64,000 nucleotides of DNA from Pseudarthrobacter cellobiosi (GTDB lineage Bacteria; Actinomycetota; Actinomycetes; Actinomycetales; Micrococcaceae). Made by a program: the position numbers and the translations under genes. The notes beneath the pieces were generated by a model, which saw only the letters and a list, made by a program, of their open reading frames with translations, ran no database searches and was not told the origin of the DNA. Positions 43,282 to 51,541 of the stretch are shown one piece after another (the first letter of the stretch is position 1; each line of letters opens with the position of its first letter). The stretch is from positions 124,001-188,000 of the forward strand of contig NZ_JAMXBJ010000050.1 of assembly GCF_023913755.1 (NCBI RefSeq). The letters are read 5' to 3'.

Positions 43282-43854
43282 ATGACAGTTCTGCCAATCA
43301 CCGTCTGGGGTGAACCGGTGCTGCACCGCCGCGCCGCCGAGGTGGAGGTTTTCGACGACGAACTGCGCACCCTGATCGCGGATATGTTTGAAACCAACGA
43401 GGCCGCCAACGGCGTGGGCCTGGCGGCGCCGCAGGTTGGTGTGGGCAAAAGAATCTTTGTGTACAAGTACGCCAATGACGACGGCGCTCCGCCCATCGGG
43501 GTCCTGGTAAACCCGGAGCTGACCCTGTCCAAGATCTCTGGCGCGCTGCCGGACCCCGAGGAAGAGGAAGAGGGCTGCCTCTCCTTCCCCGGCGGCGCTT
43601 ACCCGCTCAAGCGTGCGGAGTGGGCGCGGGTGGAAGGATTTAACGGCCATGGGCAGCCGGTGGAGTTCGAAGCGACCGGCTGGTTCGCACGGGTCATCCA
43701 GCACGAATACGACCACCTCGACGGAAAGCTCTACGTCAACCGTCTGATTGACCGCTATGCACGGAAGGCCATGAAACTGGCCAAGAGGAGCGGCTGGGGC
43801 GTGCCCGGCCTGACCTGGATGCCCGGCGTGGATCCGGACCCGTTCGGCCACTGA
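43282..43854 (+). CDS. def: Peptide deformylase
   Basis: Removes the formyl group from new proteins. The 190-residue protein has the three motifs: GVGLAAPQVG, EEGCLSFPG (Cys ligand) and QHEYDHLDG (two His ligands and the catalytic Glu). A run of acidic residues (PDPEEEEEG) sits just before the second motif. The C-terminal tail (GWGVPGLTWMPGVDPDPFGH) is longer than in E. coli and usual for actinobacteria. The ATG follows the tRNA-His terminator, so it has its own promoter. Confidence 0.96.
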   Translation: MTVLPITVWGEPVLHRRAAEVEVFDDELRTLIADMFETNEAANGVGLAAPQVGVGKRIFVYKYANDDGAPPIGVLVNPELTLSKISGALPDPEEEEEGCLSFPGGAYPLKRAEWARVEGFNGHGQPVEFEATGWFARVIQHEYDHLDGKLYVNRLIDRYARKAMKLAKRSGWGVPGLTWMPGVDPDPFGH

Positions 43855-43863
43855 GCCAACGCA

Positions 43864-44667
43864 TTACCTCGCGGTAATGGTTGGCTGGTCCGGGCAGGAG
43901 TCCAGGACGCGCTTCATCGCATCCTTCTCCGGCTGCGTGACCCACAGTCCATAGGATGCCTTCACCGAGATCTGGCGGGCCACGTAATGGCAGCGGATGT
44001 TCTTGTTCTTCGGCAGCCAGGTGGCGGCGTCGCTTGCGCTCTTCTGCTGGTTGGCGGGACCGTCCGCGGCGATGAGGTTTATGGGATCGTTGGCCAGGCT
44101 CTGGCGCTGCTGCGGGGTCAGCCCCTGTGCGCCTTTCTGCCACGCGTCTCCGAGCGCCACGACGTGGTCGATCTGGATTTCCTTGCTGCTTTCAGGGCCA
44201 CGCCGGAACTCCACGGCTTTCCCCGTGTACGGCTCATGGATGGACCCTGACACTACCTTGCATTTGGACCCCTCTGTGAAGCCCACAGCCGTGAGGTCCC
44301 TGCGGAGGATGTCGTTGCGGGTGTCGCAGCCGTTCCGGTCGACGTCCAGCCAGGCCTGCCCGAAGGCCTCCCGCTGGTAGTTGTCCTTGGGGGCCCGTCC
44401 CTTGACGGCAAGCCGCTCGAGGGCGTCCAGGGCACTCCCCTGCGGTACAGCGTGCACGGGGACCACGGGTTTCATCCAGGTCCCGTCGAAAACAGGCGCC
44501 TCGCTGGGCCCAGCGATTGCTGGTTCTGCCGCTGCGAACTGGCCCGCGGTGAAAAACCACCCCGCGGCGCCCACTGCAGACAGTGCCAGCACGGCCAGGA
44601 GGGCCCAGGCCTGCCTCGAGCGGCGGCGGGCACCGCGGTAGGCACGCCAGCTGACGGTCACGGGCAA
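43864..44667 (-). CDS. Membrane-anchored HNH/DUF1524 family nuclease
   Basis: Likely exported nuclease. The 267-residue protein has a basic N-terminus and one membrane segment or signal peptide (AWALLAVLALSAVGAAGWFF). The nuclease core is EIQIDHVVALGDAWQKGA, with the HNH-type His, then DPINLIAADGPANQQKSASD with the Asn and catalytic Lys region, and WLPKNKNIRCHYVARQ. Cysteines in NGCDTRND, SKCKVV, RCHY and SCPDQ may form disulfides, which fits export. The start is a TTG at 44667 (AGAAGG upstream) or the GTG two codons on. DUF1524 HNH proteins of this type are common in actinobacteria; whether it feeds on DNA or acts in defence is unknown. Confidence 0.85.
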   Translation of the reverse strand: MPVTVSWRAYRGARRRSRQAWALLAVLALSAVGAAGWFFTAGQFAAAEPAIAGPSEAPVFDGTWMKPVVPVHAVPQGSALDALERLAVKGRAPKDNYQREAFGQAWLDVDRNGCDTRNDILRRDLTAVGFTEGSKCKVVSGSIHEPYTGKAVEFRRGPESSKEIQIDHVVALGDAWQKGAQGLTPQQRQSLANDPINLIAADGPANQQKSASDAATWLPKNKNIRCHYVARQISVKASYGLWVTQPEKDAMKRVLDSCPDQPTITAR

Positions 44668-44786
44668 CCAGCCCTTCTGGAAATGTGATGCACCAGAAGA
44701 GCCTAGGCCACCCCACTGACACCCAGGCGGTTATCCACAATGGGGAGGAAGAGTGGCGCGGGTACGCCGCCTACTGGCAAGACCGG

Positions 44787-44990
44787 CTACTGCTCCCGGG
44801 CTACGCGGCGCAGATCCTCTTCGGCAACCTGGAGGAGCCCTTCGAGCTGGCGCACCCGGTCCGCGCCGACGTCGCCGGAAGCCCGGGACGCTCGCGCCTG
44901 CTCCAGGAGCCTGATGGCTTCTTTATGGTTGGCCTTGGCGACGTCGAGGGCGTGTTCAAGGGTGGTCTCGTGGAGAGTTTCGTTATCCAT
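44787..44990 (-). CDS. Small coiled-coil protein
   Basis: A 67-residue acidic, helical protein starting at the ATG at 44990 (MDNETLHETTLEHALDVA) and rich in Leu, Glu and Ala at heptad-like spacing. No family was recognised. The frame is open further upstream, but that part is Trp/Pro/Arg-rich and runs into gap, so it is not coding. A hairpin at 45009-45042 lies just before it, and the ribosome site is weak (GGTGG). Coding is plausible from composition. Confidence 0.5.
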   Translation of the reverse strand: MDNETLHETTLEHALDVAKANHKEAIRLLEQARASRASGDVGADRVRQLEGLLQVAEEDLRRVAREQ

Positions 44991-45008
44991 GCCACCAGTG
45001 TGGTCCCG

Positions 45009-45042
45009 ATTCCCGGCTGATTCCAGCGAATCAGCCGGGAAT
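45009..45042 (-). terminator. Hairpin after the GAPDH gene
   Basis: ATTCCCGGCTGATT and AATCAGCCGGGAAT form a perfect 14-bp stem around CCAGCG. It begins 28 bases after the gap stop and has no T-run. Confidence 0.6.
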
Positions 45043-45069
45043 GTCGGGCAGCCAGCCCGGCAGACGAGC

Positions 45070-46548
45070 CTAGACGGCGATTGCGGCCAAGGCAGCAGCG
45101 GGTTCCTTGGCGGGGAAGGACGGCGGGTTGACGCCGGCCATCTCTTCCATAACCCGGACCACCTGGCAGCTGTAGCCGAATTCGTTGTCGTACCAGACGT
45201 AGAGAACCAGGTTCTTGTCGTTGGAGATCGTGGCCAGGCCATCAACGATGCCGGCACGGCGGGAGCCAACGAAGTCCATGGAAACAACGTCAGGTGAGTC
45301 GATATAGTCGATCTGTTTGCGCAGGTCCGAGTGCAGCGACATCTCGCGGAGGTAGTTGTTGACCTCGTCCTTGGTGGTTCCGTTCTCCAGGCTGAGGTTC
45401 AGGATGGCCAGGGAGACGTCAGGGGTGGGGACACGGATGGAGCTGCCGGTCAGCTTGCCCAGCAGCTCGGGCAGTGCCTTCGCCACGGCCTTGGCGGCGC
45501 CGGTTTCGGTGATCACCATGTTCAGTGCGGCGGAGCGGCCGCGGCGGTCGCCCTTGTGGAAGTTATCGATCAGGTTCTGGTCGTTGGTGAACGAGTGGAC
45601 GGTCTCCACGTGGCCGTGGATCACACCGAACTTGTCGTTGATGGCCTTCAGCACCGGGGTGATGGCGTTGGTGGTGCAGGAAGCTGCAGACACGATCTGG
45701 TCTGTGTCCTCGATGGTGCCGTGGTTGATGCCGTGCACAATGTTTTTGAGTTCGCCCTTGCCCGGTGCGGTGAGGAGAACGCGGGAAACGCCCTTGCTCT
45801 GCAGGTGCTGGGACAGGCCCTCGGCGTCGCGCCAGCGGCCCGTGTTGTCCACCACCAGGGCGTTGTGGATGCCGTAGGCGGTGTAGTCGATCGTGGCGGG
45901 GTTATCCGAGTAGATGACCTGGACCTGGACACCGTTGGCGGTGATGGTGTTGGCGTCCTCGTCCACACGGATGGTTCCTTCGAAGGAGCCGTGGACCGAG
46001 TCGCGGCGCAGCAGGCTGGCGCGCTTGGTGAGGTCCTTGTCCGAGCCGCGGCGCACCACGATGGCACGCAGGCGCAGGCCGTGGCCGCCGCCTGCCTTTT
46101 CGATGAGGAGGCGCGCGAGCAGGCGGCCGATCCGGCCAAAGCCGTACAGCACAACGTCGGTGCTGGTGCGGTCATCGCCCCCGCGCTTTCCCACTACCTC
46201 GGCAAGCTCAGCACGGAGGAACTCTTCCAGGGTGGCGCCGTCGCCTTCTGCCTTGAACTTCTCCGCCAGGCGGGCGACGTCGATGGCCGCCGCACCAAGC
46301 TCCAGCTGAGCCAGGATGTTCAGCAGCGGTGCGGTCTCTTCGAGCAGGAGCTCGGTGTTGCTCATGCGGCGGGCGAAACGGTGCGCCTTGAGGATGTTCA
46401 TGGTGGACTTGTTGATCAGGCTACGGCCGTGAATGCTGGTCACCACGTTGTTCTCGCGGTACAGCCGGCCAATCACCGGAATCATGGCCTCAGCGAGAGC
46501 CTCCCGGCCCATCCACGTATCAAGACAAGAATCTGACGTCTGGCTCAC
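45070..46548 (-). CDS. gap: Glyceraldehyde-3-phosphate dehydrogenase with a long N-terminal extension
   Basis: Oxidises glyceraldehyde-3-phosphate, or runs in reverse in gluconeogenesis. The protein has 492 residues, against about 335 for the usual enzyme. The first 125 residues form a helical extension (MIPVIGRLYRENNVVTSIHG, KAHRFARRM). The catalytic part begins at DVVLYGFGRIGRLLARLL (Rossmann motif) and holds the active-site Cys in SAASCTTNAITP near residue 290, and the His in ETVHSFTNDQ. This long form resembles GapB/GapX of Corynebacterium, which favours the gluconeogenic direction and can use NADP. That parallel is recalled. The start is a GTG with AGGAAGG upstream. A second, normal gap gene should exist elsewhere. 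Confidence 0.92.
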   Translation of the reverse strand: MSQTSDSCLDTWMGREALAEAMIPVIGRLYRENNVVTSIHGRSLINKSTMNILKAHRFARRMSNTELLLEETAPLLNILAQLELGAAAIDVARLAEKFKAEGDGATLEEFLRAELAEVVGKRGGDDRTSTDVVLYGFGRIGRLLARLLIEKAGGGHGLRLRAIVVRRGSDKDLTKRASLLRRDSVHGSFEGTIRVDEDANTITANGVQVQVIYSDNPATIDYTAYGIHNALVVDNTGRWRDAEGLSQHLQSKGVSRVLLTAPGKGELKNIVHGINHGTIEDTDQIVSAASCTTNAITPVLKAINDKFGVIHGHVETVHSFTNDQNLIDNFHKGDRRGRSAALNMVITETGAAKAVAKALPELLGKLTGSSIRVPTPDVSLAILNLSLENGTTKDEVNNYLREMSLHSDLRKQIDYIDSPDVVSMDFVGSRRAGIVDGLATISNDKNLVLYVWYDNEFGYSCQVVRVMEEMAGVNPPSFPAKEPAAALAAIAV

Positions 46549-46816
46549 AGAACTACCTTCCTCGGTTCAGCCGCATACGTCGTCGTACGCGGTTGGCGGC
46601 CACCTGATGTTGTCCAGGGGCTCTGGCACCGGCAGGATGCGGTCCATCCCGGGTGCCGTGGAGAAGCGCAAAGAAAAGCCACCGGCTGCGAACGCAGACC
46701 CGGCGGCAGAACTTCTACGTTCGCTCTCCATTCTAGGCTGGAGCAGACCCGCGGACAGCCGCCACCAGCGTGAAATCACTCACATACGGGGCGGCTCCGT
46801 GCCCGGCTGGGGTGTT

Positions 46817-47204
46817 GGATGGGTTGACCGATACGCCGGGTTCTGTGCTCCCGTGCCGTTACCAGCGCGGGAGTAGCGGCCATCCATCTACGGACGCCGT
46901 TGCCGACGCCCTCCAGCGGCCTACCCGGACACTCGGGCGGGCAGCCCTCAAACGTGTCCTGTCTGGCCTTGCTCCGGGTGGGGTTTACCTAGCCTTCCCG
47001 GTCACCCGGGAAGCTGGTGGTCTCTTACACCACCGTTTCACCCTTACCTGCTGCCGTCCGTCACCGGAAAACGCAGGCGGTCTGTTCTCTGTGGCACTGG
47101 CCTGCGGGTTACCCCGAGTGGGCGTTACCCACCACCCTGCCCTGCGGAGCCCGGACGTTCCTCGAGCCACTTGCGTGACGCGCGGCCGCCTGGTCAACCC
47201 ATCC
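46817..47204 (-). ncRNA. rnpB: RNase P RNA
   Basis: The minus strand carries type A RNase P RNA. Helix P1 is perfect: GGATGGGTTGACC at the 5' end (47204 down) and GGTCAACCCATCC at the 3' end (46829-46817). The conserved 5' core GAGGAACGTCCGGGCTCC follows, then GGGTGAAACGGTG and the P4-side segment ACAGAACCCGGCGTA near the 3' end. TAGACT at 47212-47217 is a -10 box seven bases before the 5' end. An open frame on the other strand is coincidental. Confidence 0.95.
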
Positions 47205-47211
47205 GGAGCCC

Positions 47212-47217
47212 AGTCTA
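47212..47217 (-). promoter_or_regulatory. -10 box of rnpB
   Basis: TAGACT, then seven bases, then the predicted first base of P1 at 47204. It lies back to back with the yaaA promoter. Confidence 0.6.
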
Positions 47218-47246
47218 CCGCCGGAAGGGGGCACTGCCGTCGCCGG

Positions 47247-47252
47247 TAGGAT
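47247..47252 (+). promoter_or_regulatory. Leaderless -10 box (TAGGAT) of yaaA
   Basis: TAGGAT, then CGTACG, then the GTG at 47259. Confidence 0.55.
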
Positions 47253-47258
47253 CGTACG

Positions 47259-48023
47259 GTGCTGATTCTGCTTCCCCCCTCCGAAGGCAAGACCCCCGCA
47301 GTCCGCGGGTCCGCCGTCGACTGGCCGTCACTGAGCTTTCCCGAACTCAACACCTACCGGGCCAAGGTCCTGGAGGCGCTGGGCACGGTGAGCGCACATG
47401 AGGATGCCCTCGCGCTGCTGGGCGTCGGCGCATCGCTGCAGGACGACGTCGAACGTAACACCCGGCTCCACGCCGAACCGGCGGCCCCGGCGCACCAGAT
47501 CTATTCGGGCGTTCTGTACGACGCCCTAGGCTACAAAACCCTGACGCCTGCGCAGCGCCGGAAGGCCGATGTTTCGGTGTTGGTGATCTCGGCACTGTGG
47601 GGTGCCATCCGCTTCGCCGACCGCGTGCCTGCCTACCGGCTGTCGATGGGAACGGCACTGCCCGACGTCGGCCGCCTCGCCTCGTTCTGGAAGCCGCAGC
47701 TTTCGGAGGCCCTCGCGGAGTCGGCATCCGGACATCTGCTCGTGGACTGCCGCTCCAGCACCTATACCGCGGCATGGGCCCCGCCGCCGGCTCAGACGGT
47801 GGCCGTCAACGTTTTCACGGAGGTCAACGGCGTGCGCAAGGTGGTCAGCCACTTCGCCAAGCACACCCGCGGTCAGCTGGCCCGGCACCTGCTGGCCCGC
47901 CGCGGCAACGCCCCGCAGACCCCGGTGCAACTGCTGAAAGCCGCGCTCGAAAAATGGGACGCGGAGCTGGTTGATGGTTCAGCGCGGAAACCGCACGCGC
48001 TGAACATCATCCTTCCCAACTAG
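47259..48023 (+). CDS. yaaA: Peroxide stress protein YaaA (DUF328)
   Basis: In E. coli YaaA lowers free iron under peroxide stress and has a DNA-binding fold. The 254-residue protein has the family signature LLPPSEGKT at the N-terminus, IYSGVLYDALGY near residue 82, VLVISALWGAIRFADRVPAYRLSMG, and VNVFTEVNG.RKVVSHFAKHTRGQLAR. A GTG start directly after a -10 box points to a leaderless transcript. Its stop overlaps the end of the convergent coiled-coil gene by four bases. Confidence 0.92.
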   Translation: MLILLPPSEGKTPAVRGSAVDWPSLSFPELNTYRAKVLEALGTVSAHEDALALLGVGASLQDDVERNTRLHAEPAAPAHQIYSGVLYDALGYKTLTPAQRRKADVSVLVISALWGAIRFADRVPAYRLSMGTALPDVGRLASFWKPQLSEALAESASGHLLVDCRSSTYTAAWAPPPAQTVAVNVFTEVNGVRKVVSHFAKHTRGQLARHLLARRGNAPQTPVQLLKAALEKWDAELVDGSARKPHALNIILPN

Positions 48024-48775
48024 GCAGTTGGGGCGGGCGTGTTCCACTCGGCGGAGCGCACCAGGATGGCACCCGAATCCGGGCAGAACACAATGTCGTC
48101 CTCTGCGGCTGCCTTGATCTCGGCGAGGTCTCCGGGGCTCAGCTTCATTCCGGAGGCTTCGGAAGTCCCGTGGAACAACCGGGCGGCGCCCACTCCCCGC
48201 TTTGCGAGCGTCTTTTCGTAGACAGCCAGCATCCCGGCGTCGAGGTTTTCAGCGAATTTGGCACGCTTGCCGCGGACAACGGTCGCTTCAGCGGCCACTT
48301 CGGCCAGGGCTTCATCGAGTTCGGCGCGGATGCCGCCGAACGAGCCCTGGACGTTGTCCACGATGAGCTGCTGGGCAGCCTGACGCTCGCGCAGCGAATC
48401 CAGGCGTTCCAGGATTTCCAGCTCCACGTCTTCAAGGTCGGAGCGACGCTTGTTGAGGGAGGCAATGTCCTTCTGCAGGGCCACGAGGTCCTTCGACAGC
48501 CCCGTTCCGCTGTTGAGCCGGGCTTCGTCGCGTTCGATGCGGGAGGCGACCTGTTCGACGTCGGCCTCTGCGCGCTTCAGCTCGGCTTCGGCGTCATGGA
48601 CGGCCATCTTGGCGGAGCCGAGTTCACCGGTGGCGACGGACAGGGCAGATTGCAGGTCCTCGATCCGGGGATCGGTTTCCAGGGCGCGGCGGCGGTTGGA
48701 CAGGGACTTGAGCTTTGCGTCCAGCCCCTGCAGTTCGAGCAACTTCAACTGTTCCGCCGGTGCTGCCTTGGCCAC
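48020..48775 (-). CDS. Coiled-coil protein of the C4 zinc-ribbon (DUF164/CT398-like) family, zinc site degenerate
   Basis: Homologues such as mycobacterial Rv2229c have a long coiled coil and a C-terminal zinc ribbon; their role is not well defined. The 251-residue protein is heptad-rich from residue 5 to about 180 (KLLELQGLDAKLKSLSNRRRALE, quoted in part). The C-terminal domain reads RLFHGTSEASGMKLSPGDLAEI and IVFCPDSGAILVRS. Where the family has CxxC pairs, the first pair is TSEAS and the second is CPDS, so three of four zinc ligands are missing. It lies downstream of the Nif3-like gene, a conserved pairing in actinobacteria. Confidence 0.85.
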   Translation of the reverse strand: MAKAAPAEQLKLLELQGLDAKLKSLSNRRRALETDPRIEDLQSALSVATGELGSAKMAVHDAEAELKRAEADVEQVASRIERDEARLNSGTGLSKDLVALQKDIASLNKRRSDLEDVELEILERLDSLRERQAAQQLIVDNVQGSFGGIRAELDEALAEVAAEATVVRGKRAKFAENLDAGMLAVYEKTLAKRGVGAARLFHGTSEASGMKLSPGDLAEIKAAAEDDIVFCPDSGAILVRSAEWNTPAPTA

Positions 48776-48874
48776 TATTTACCTCCGCTAAATCCAATCC
48801 GGCCGAAGCCGGGCACCGTATCGGCGCTGTATAGACTCTAGCGCCTGGCCTGCTCCCCTGCCTCGCTACATCCC

Positions 48875-48922
48875 CACCGGCTCCCAAACCTCGCTGCGCT
48901 CGGTGTGGGTCCCTCGCCGGTG
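48875..48922. repeat. Imperfect inverted repeat before the coiled-coil gene
   Basis: CACCGG and CCGGTG flank an inner CCCA/TGGG pair in the 178-base gap between the Nif3-like and coiled-coil genes. It may be a weak terminator or an attenuating hairpin. Confidence 0.3.
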
Positions 48923-48953
48923 TGGGCCCGGCGACGGACTTCGCACGCCAGGC

Positions 48954-49877
48954 TTAGCCCGGAGTCAGAATGAAGTCCCACGGATCGCTGTTGGTGGTAC
49001 TTACCTGGATCTCGACGTCGTGGCCCTGATCGGCGAGCACATTGCCCAGTGCCGACGCAGCGGCGGGCAGCCACAGCCATTCGCTGGCGAAGTGCGAAAC
49101 GTCAATCAGGTACGGCCGGCCGTTCACTGCCGCTTCGCGGGCTTCGGACGCCGGATGGTGCCGGAGGTCGGCGGTGACATAGACGTCGGCGTTGTTGGCC
49201 CGCACCTCGTTGAACAGGGAATCCCCCGCGCCGCCGCACACCGCAATACGCCGCACCAGCCCATCCTTATCCCCGGACACGCGGACTCCCCCGGCCACCG
49301 ACGGCAGGATGCCGAACACCCTGGCCGCGAAATCGCCCAGGCTCATCACGTCAGCCAGATCACCCACGCGTCCGATGCCTTCCTCGGGCAGGCCGTTCGC
49401 GGCAACCGTCAGCGGGACAACGCCTTCCAGTCCCAGCGCATCAGCCAGGACGTCGGAAACGCCCCCGACGGCGGAATCACCGTTGGTGTGGACGGTCAGG
49501 AGCGCGGTGCCAGACTCGATGAGACGGTGGATGGCCTGCCCTTTGGCAGTGGTGGCGGCCACCGACGTGACTCCTTTGAGGAGCAAGGGGTGGTGGGTGA
49601 TCAGGAGATCGGCACCCCATTCCACGGCTTCCTCGATCACCGTGAGCGTGGGATCAACGGCGAACATCACCCTGGTAACGGGCGCTGACGGGTGGCCGGC
49701 CACGAGGCCAACTTCGTCCCAGTTTTCGGCCAGCGATTCGGGCCAGAGTTCCTCGACCGCCAGCAGCACCTGGCCCAGCGTGGGAGCAGCCGGACCATCC
49801 GCTGCAGCGTCCTCCCCAGTAAGGGTGCCGCCGTCATGCTTGTCCGCATCTGTAACGCCGGTGTCTGCAGATTCCAT
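48954..49877 (-). CDS. Nif3-like dinuclear metal centre protein
   Basis: Family of hexameric proteins with a two-metal site; some act as GTP cyclohydrolase I-type or unknown hydrolases. The start at 49877 (MESADTGVTDADKHD) gives 307 residues. Metal-site motifs are DLLITHHPLLLKG (two His), LLTVHTNGDSAVGG (His and Asp) and LIDVSHFASEWLW (His, Glu) at the C-terminus. WDEVGLVAGHP near residue 55 is also typical. The N-terminal 30 residues are acidic and variable. It lies upstream of the zinc-ribbon-like gene as in mycobacteria. Confidence 0.9.
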   Translation of the reverse strand: MESADTGVTDADKHDGGTLTGEDAAADGPAAPTLGQVLLAVEELWPESLAENWDEVGLVAGHPSAPVTRVMFAVDPTLTVIEEAVEWGADLLITHHPLLLKGVTSVAATTAKGQAIHRLIESGTALLTVHTNGDSAVGGVSDVLADALGLEGVVPLTVAANGLPEEGIGRVGDLADVMSLGDFAARVFGILPSVAGGVRVSGDKDGLVRRIAVCGGAGDSLFNEVRANNADVYVTADLRHHPASEAREAAVNGRPYLIDVSHFASEWLWLPAAASALGNVLADQGHDVEIQVSTTNSDPWDFILTPG

Positions 49878-49976
49878 AGTCTCAGTTTTACCCCATCGGG
49901 CCGATTGCCCGGCATCTTTCAAAGTCTCGTAGGGTGGTCAGGGAATCATCCGGCGCGCTCAACCATTGAAGAGATC

Positions 49977-50501
49977 ATGAAAACTTTTGTTCTTGGCGGG
50001 GGCTGCTTCTGGTGCCTTGACGCTGTGTACCAAAAAACCAAGGGCGTAACATCAGTGATTTCCGGGTACACGGGTGGCCATGACCCCCAGCCGGACTACT
50101 ACTCCGTCTGCGGCGGGACCACGGGCCACGCTGAGGTCGTGGCGGTCACTTTCAACGAGTCCGTCATCCCGGCCGAGGTCATCCTGGACATGTTCTTCGC
50201 GCTGCACGATCCCACCACGCTCAACCGCCAGGGCTACGACGTGGGCACGCAGTACCGCTCGTCCATGTTCTATGAGACCACCGAGGAGAAGATTCTCTTC
50301 GAGGAAGCCATCGAACGGAACCAGGCCCTGTGGCCGCACCCGATTGTGACCGAGGTCAGCCGGCTGCCACGGTTCCATGTGGCGGAGGACGTCCATCAGG
50401 ACTACTACGCCAAGTATCCCGAGCAGGGTTACTGCCAGGTGATCATCAATCCGAAGCTCGCCAAGGCCAGGAAATATTACTCTGCATGGCTTAATGCTTA
50501 G
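49977..50501 (+). CDS. msrA: Peptide methionine sulfoxide reductase A
   Basis: Reduces methionine-S-sulfoxide in proteins. The start is the ATG at 49977 (MKTFVLGGGCFWC); a longer frame extends into the divergent gene and is not supported. The 174-residue protein has the catalytic GCFWC motif at residues 9-13, SGYTGGHDPQPDYYSVCGG, HAEVV, GYDVGTQYRS and a resolving Cys in EQGYCQVIINPKLAK. cysK follows after 65 bases. Confidence 0.95.
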   Translation: MKTFVLGGGCFWCLDAVYQKTKGVTSVISGYTGGHDPQPDYYSVCGGTTGHAEVVAVTFNESVIPAEVILDMFFALHDPTTLNRQGYDVGTQYRSSMFYETTEEKILFEEAIERNQALWPHPIVTEVSRLPRFHVAEDVHQDYYAKYPEQGYCQVIINPKLAKARKYYSAWLNA

Positions 50502-50566
50502 CAGCGGCCGCTCAGCCATCGTTAGGCTGACCTCAGCATTCACTCTTGAGAGATAGGCATATCTAC

Positions 50567-51502
50567 ATGGCACGGATCTATGACGATGTAACGCAGTTGG
50601 TCGGCGGCACTCCGCTGGTCCGCCTGAACCGGCTCACCGAGGGTCTGGGCGCCACTGTGGCCGTCAAGCTTGAGTTCTACAACCCGGCCAACAGCGTCAA
50701 GGACCGCATCGGTGTGGCCATCGTTGACGCCGCCGAGAAGTCCGGCGCCCTCAAGCCCGGCGGCACCATCGTTGAAGGCACCTCGGGCAACACCGGCATC
50801 GCCCTGGCCATGGTGGGCGCTGCCCGCGGTTACAAAGTTATTCTGACCATGCCGGAGACCATGTCCACCGAACGCCGCGTTATGCTGCGGGCGTTCGGTG
50901 CCGAAATTGTGCTGACCCCGGGTTCCGAGGGCATGCGCGGCGCCGTGGAAAAGGCCCAGGAGATCGTGGCCAACACGGAGAACTCCATCTGGGCCCAGCA
51001 GTTCGCCAACGAGGCCAACCCTGAGATCCACCGCACCACCACCGCCGAGGAAATCTGGTCCGACACCGACGGCAAGGTGGACATCTTCGTCGCCGGCATC
51101 GGCACCGGCGGAACCGTCACCGGCGTCGGCCAGGTCCTGAAGGAACGCAATCCTGAGGTCCAGATTGTGGCCATCGAACCGAAGGACTCCGCCATCCTGA
51201 ACGGCGGCGCTCCCGGGCCGCACAAGATCCAGGGCATCGGTGCGAACTTCATCCCGGAAATTCTGGACACCAACGTCTACGACGAAGTCCTGGACGCCAC
51301 CCTGGAGGATTCCGTCCGCGTCGCCCGTGAACTCGGCGTCAAGGAAGGCATCCTCGGCGGCATCTCCTCCGGCGCCATCGTCTGGGGTGCCTTGGAACTT
51401 GCCAAGCGTCCGGAGAATGCCGGCAAGCTGATCGTGGCGGTTGTCTGCGACTTCGGTGAGCGTTACATCTCCACCGTGCTCTATGACGACATCCGCGGCT
51501 GA
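50567..51502 (+). CDS. cysK: Cysteine synthase A (O-acetylserine sulfhydrylase)
   Basis: PLP enzyme that makes cysteine from O-acetylserine and sulfide. The start is the ATG at 50567 (MARIYDDVTQLVGGTPLVRL). The 311-residue protein has the PLP lysine in NPANSVKDRIG near residue 43, the substrate loop EGTSGNTGIALA, and the phosphate loop GIGTGGTVTGVG. The cysE gene follows after 39 bases, so the two steps from serine to cysteine are encoded together. No CymR- or CysR-like site was identified. Confidence 0.97.
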   Translation: MARIYDDVTQLVGGTPLVRLNRLTEGLGATVAVKLEFYNPANSVKDRIGVAIVDAAEKSGALKPGGTIVEGTSGNTGIALAMVGAARGYKVILTMPETMSTERRVMLRAFGAEIVLTPGSEGMRGAVEKAQEIVANTENSIWAQQFANEANPEIHRTTTAEEIWSDTDGKVDIFVAGIGTGGTVTGVGQVLKERNPEVQIVAIEPKDSAILNGGAPGPHKIQGIGANFIPEILDTNVYDEVLDATLEDSVRVARELGVKEGILGGISSGAIVWGALELAKRPENAGKLIVAVVCDFGERYISTVLYDDIRG

Positions 51503-51541
51503 TCAGTCCGTTGTCGCCCCGTTTCCTGTAGAAAGAACTTT

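Noticed and set aside
43864..44667. Defence-system nuclease
   Set aside because: The HNH/DUF1524 protein has a membrane segment or signal peptide and paired cysteines, stands alone, and lacks any partner ATPase, methyltransferase or toxin-antitoxin gene.
45331..46536. A 401-codon open frame opposite the GAPDH gene
   Set aside because: Mirror frame; no ribosome site and no recognisable domain.
46770..47249. A 159-codon open frame across the RNase P RNA region
   Set aside because: The minus strand is a clear RNase P RNA with a perfect P1 helix and core motifs; the frame is accidental.
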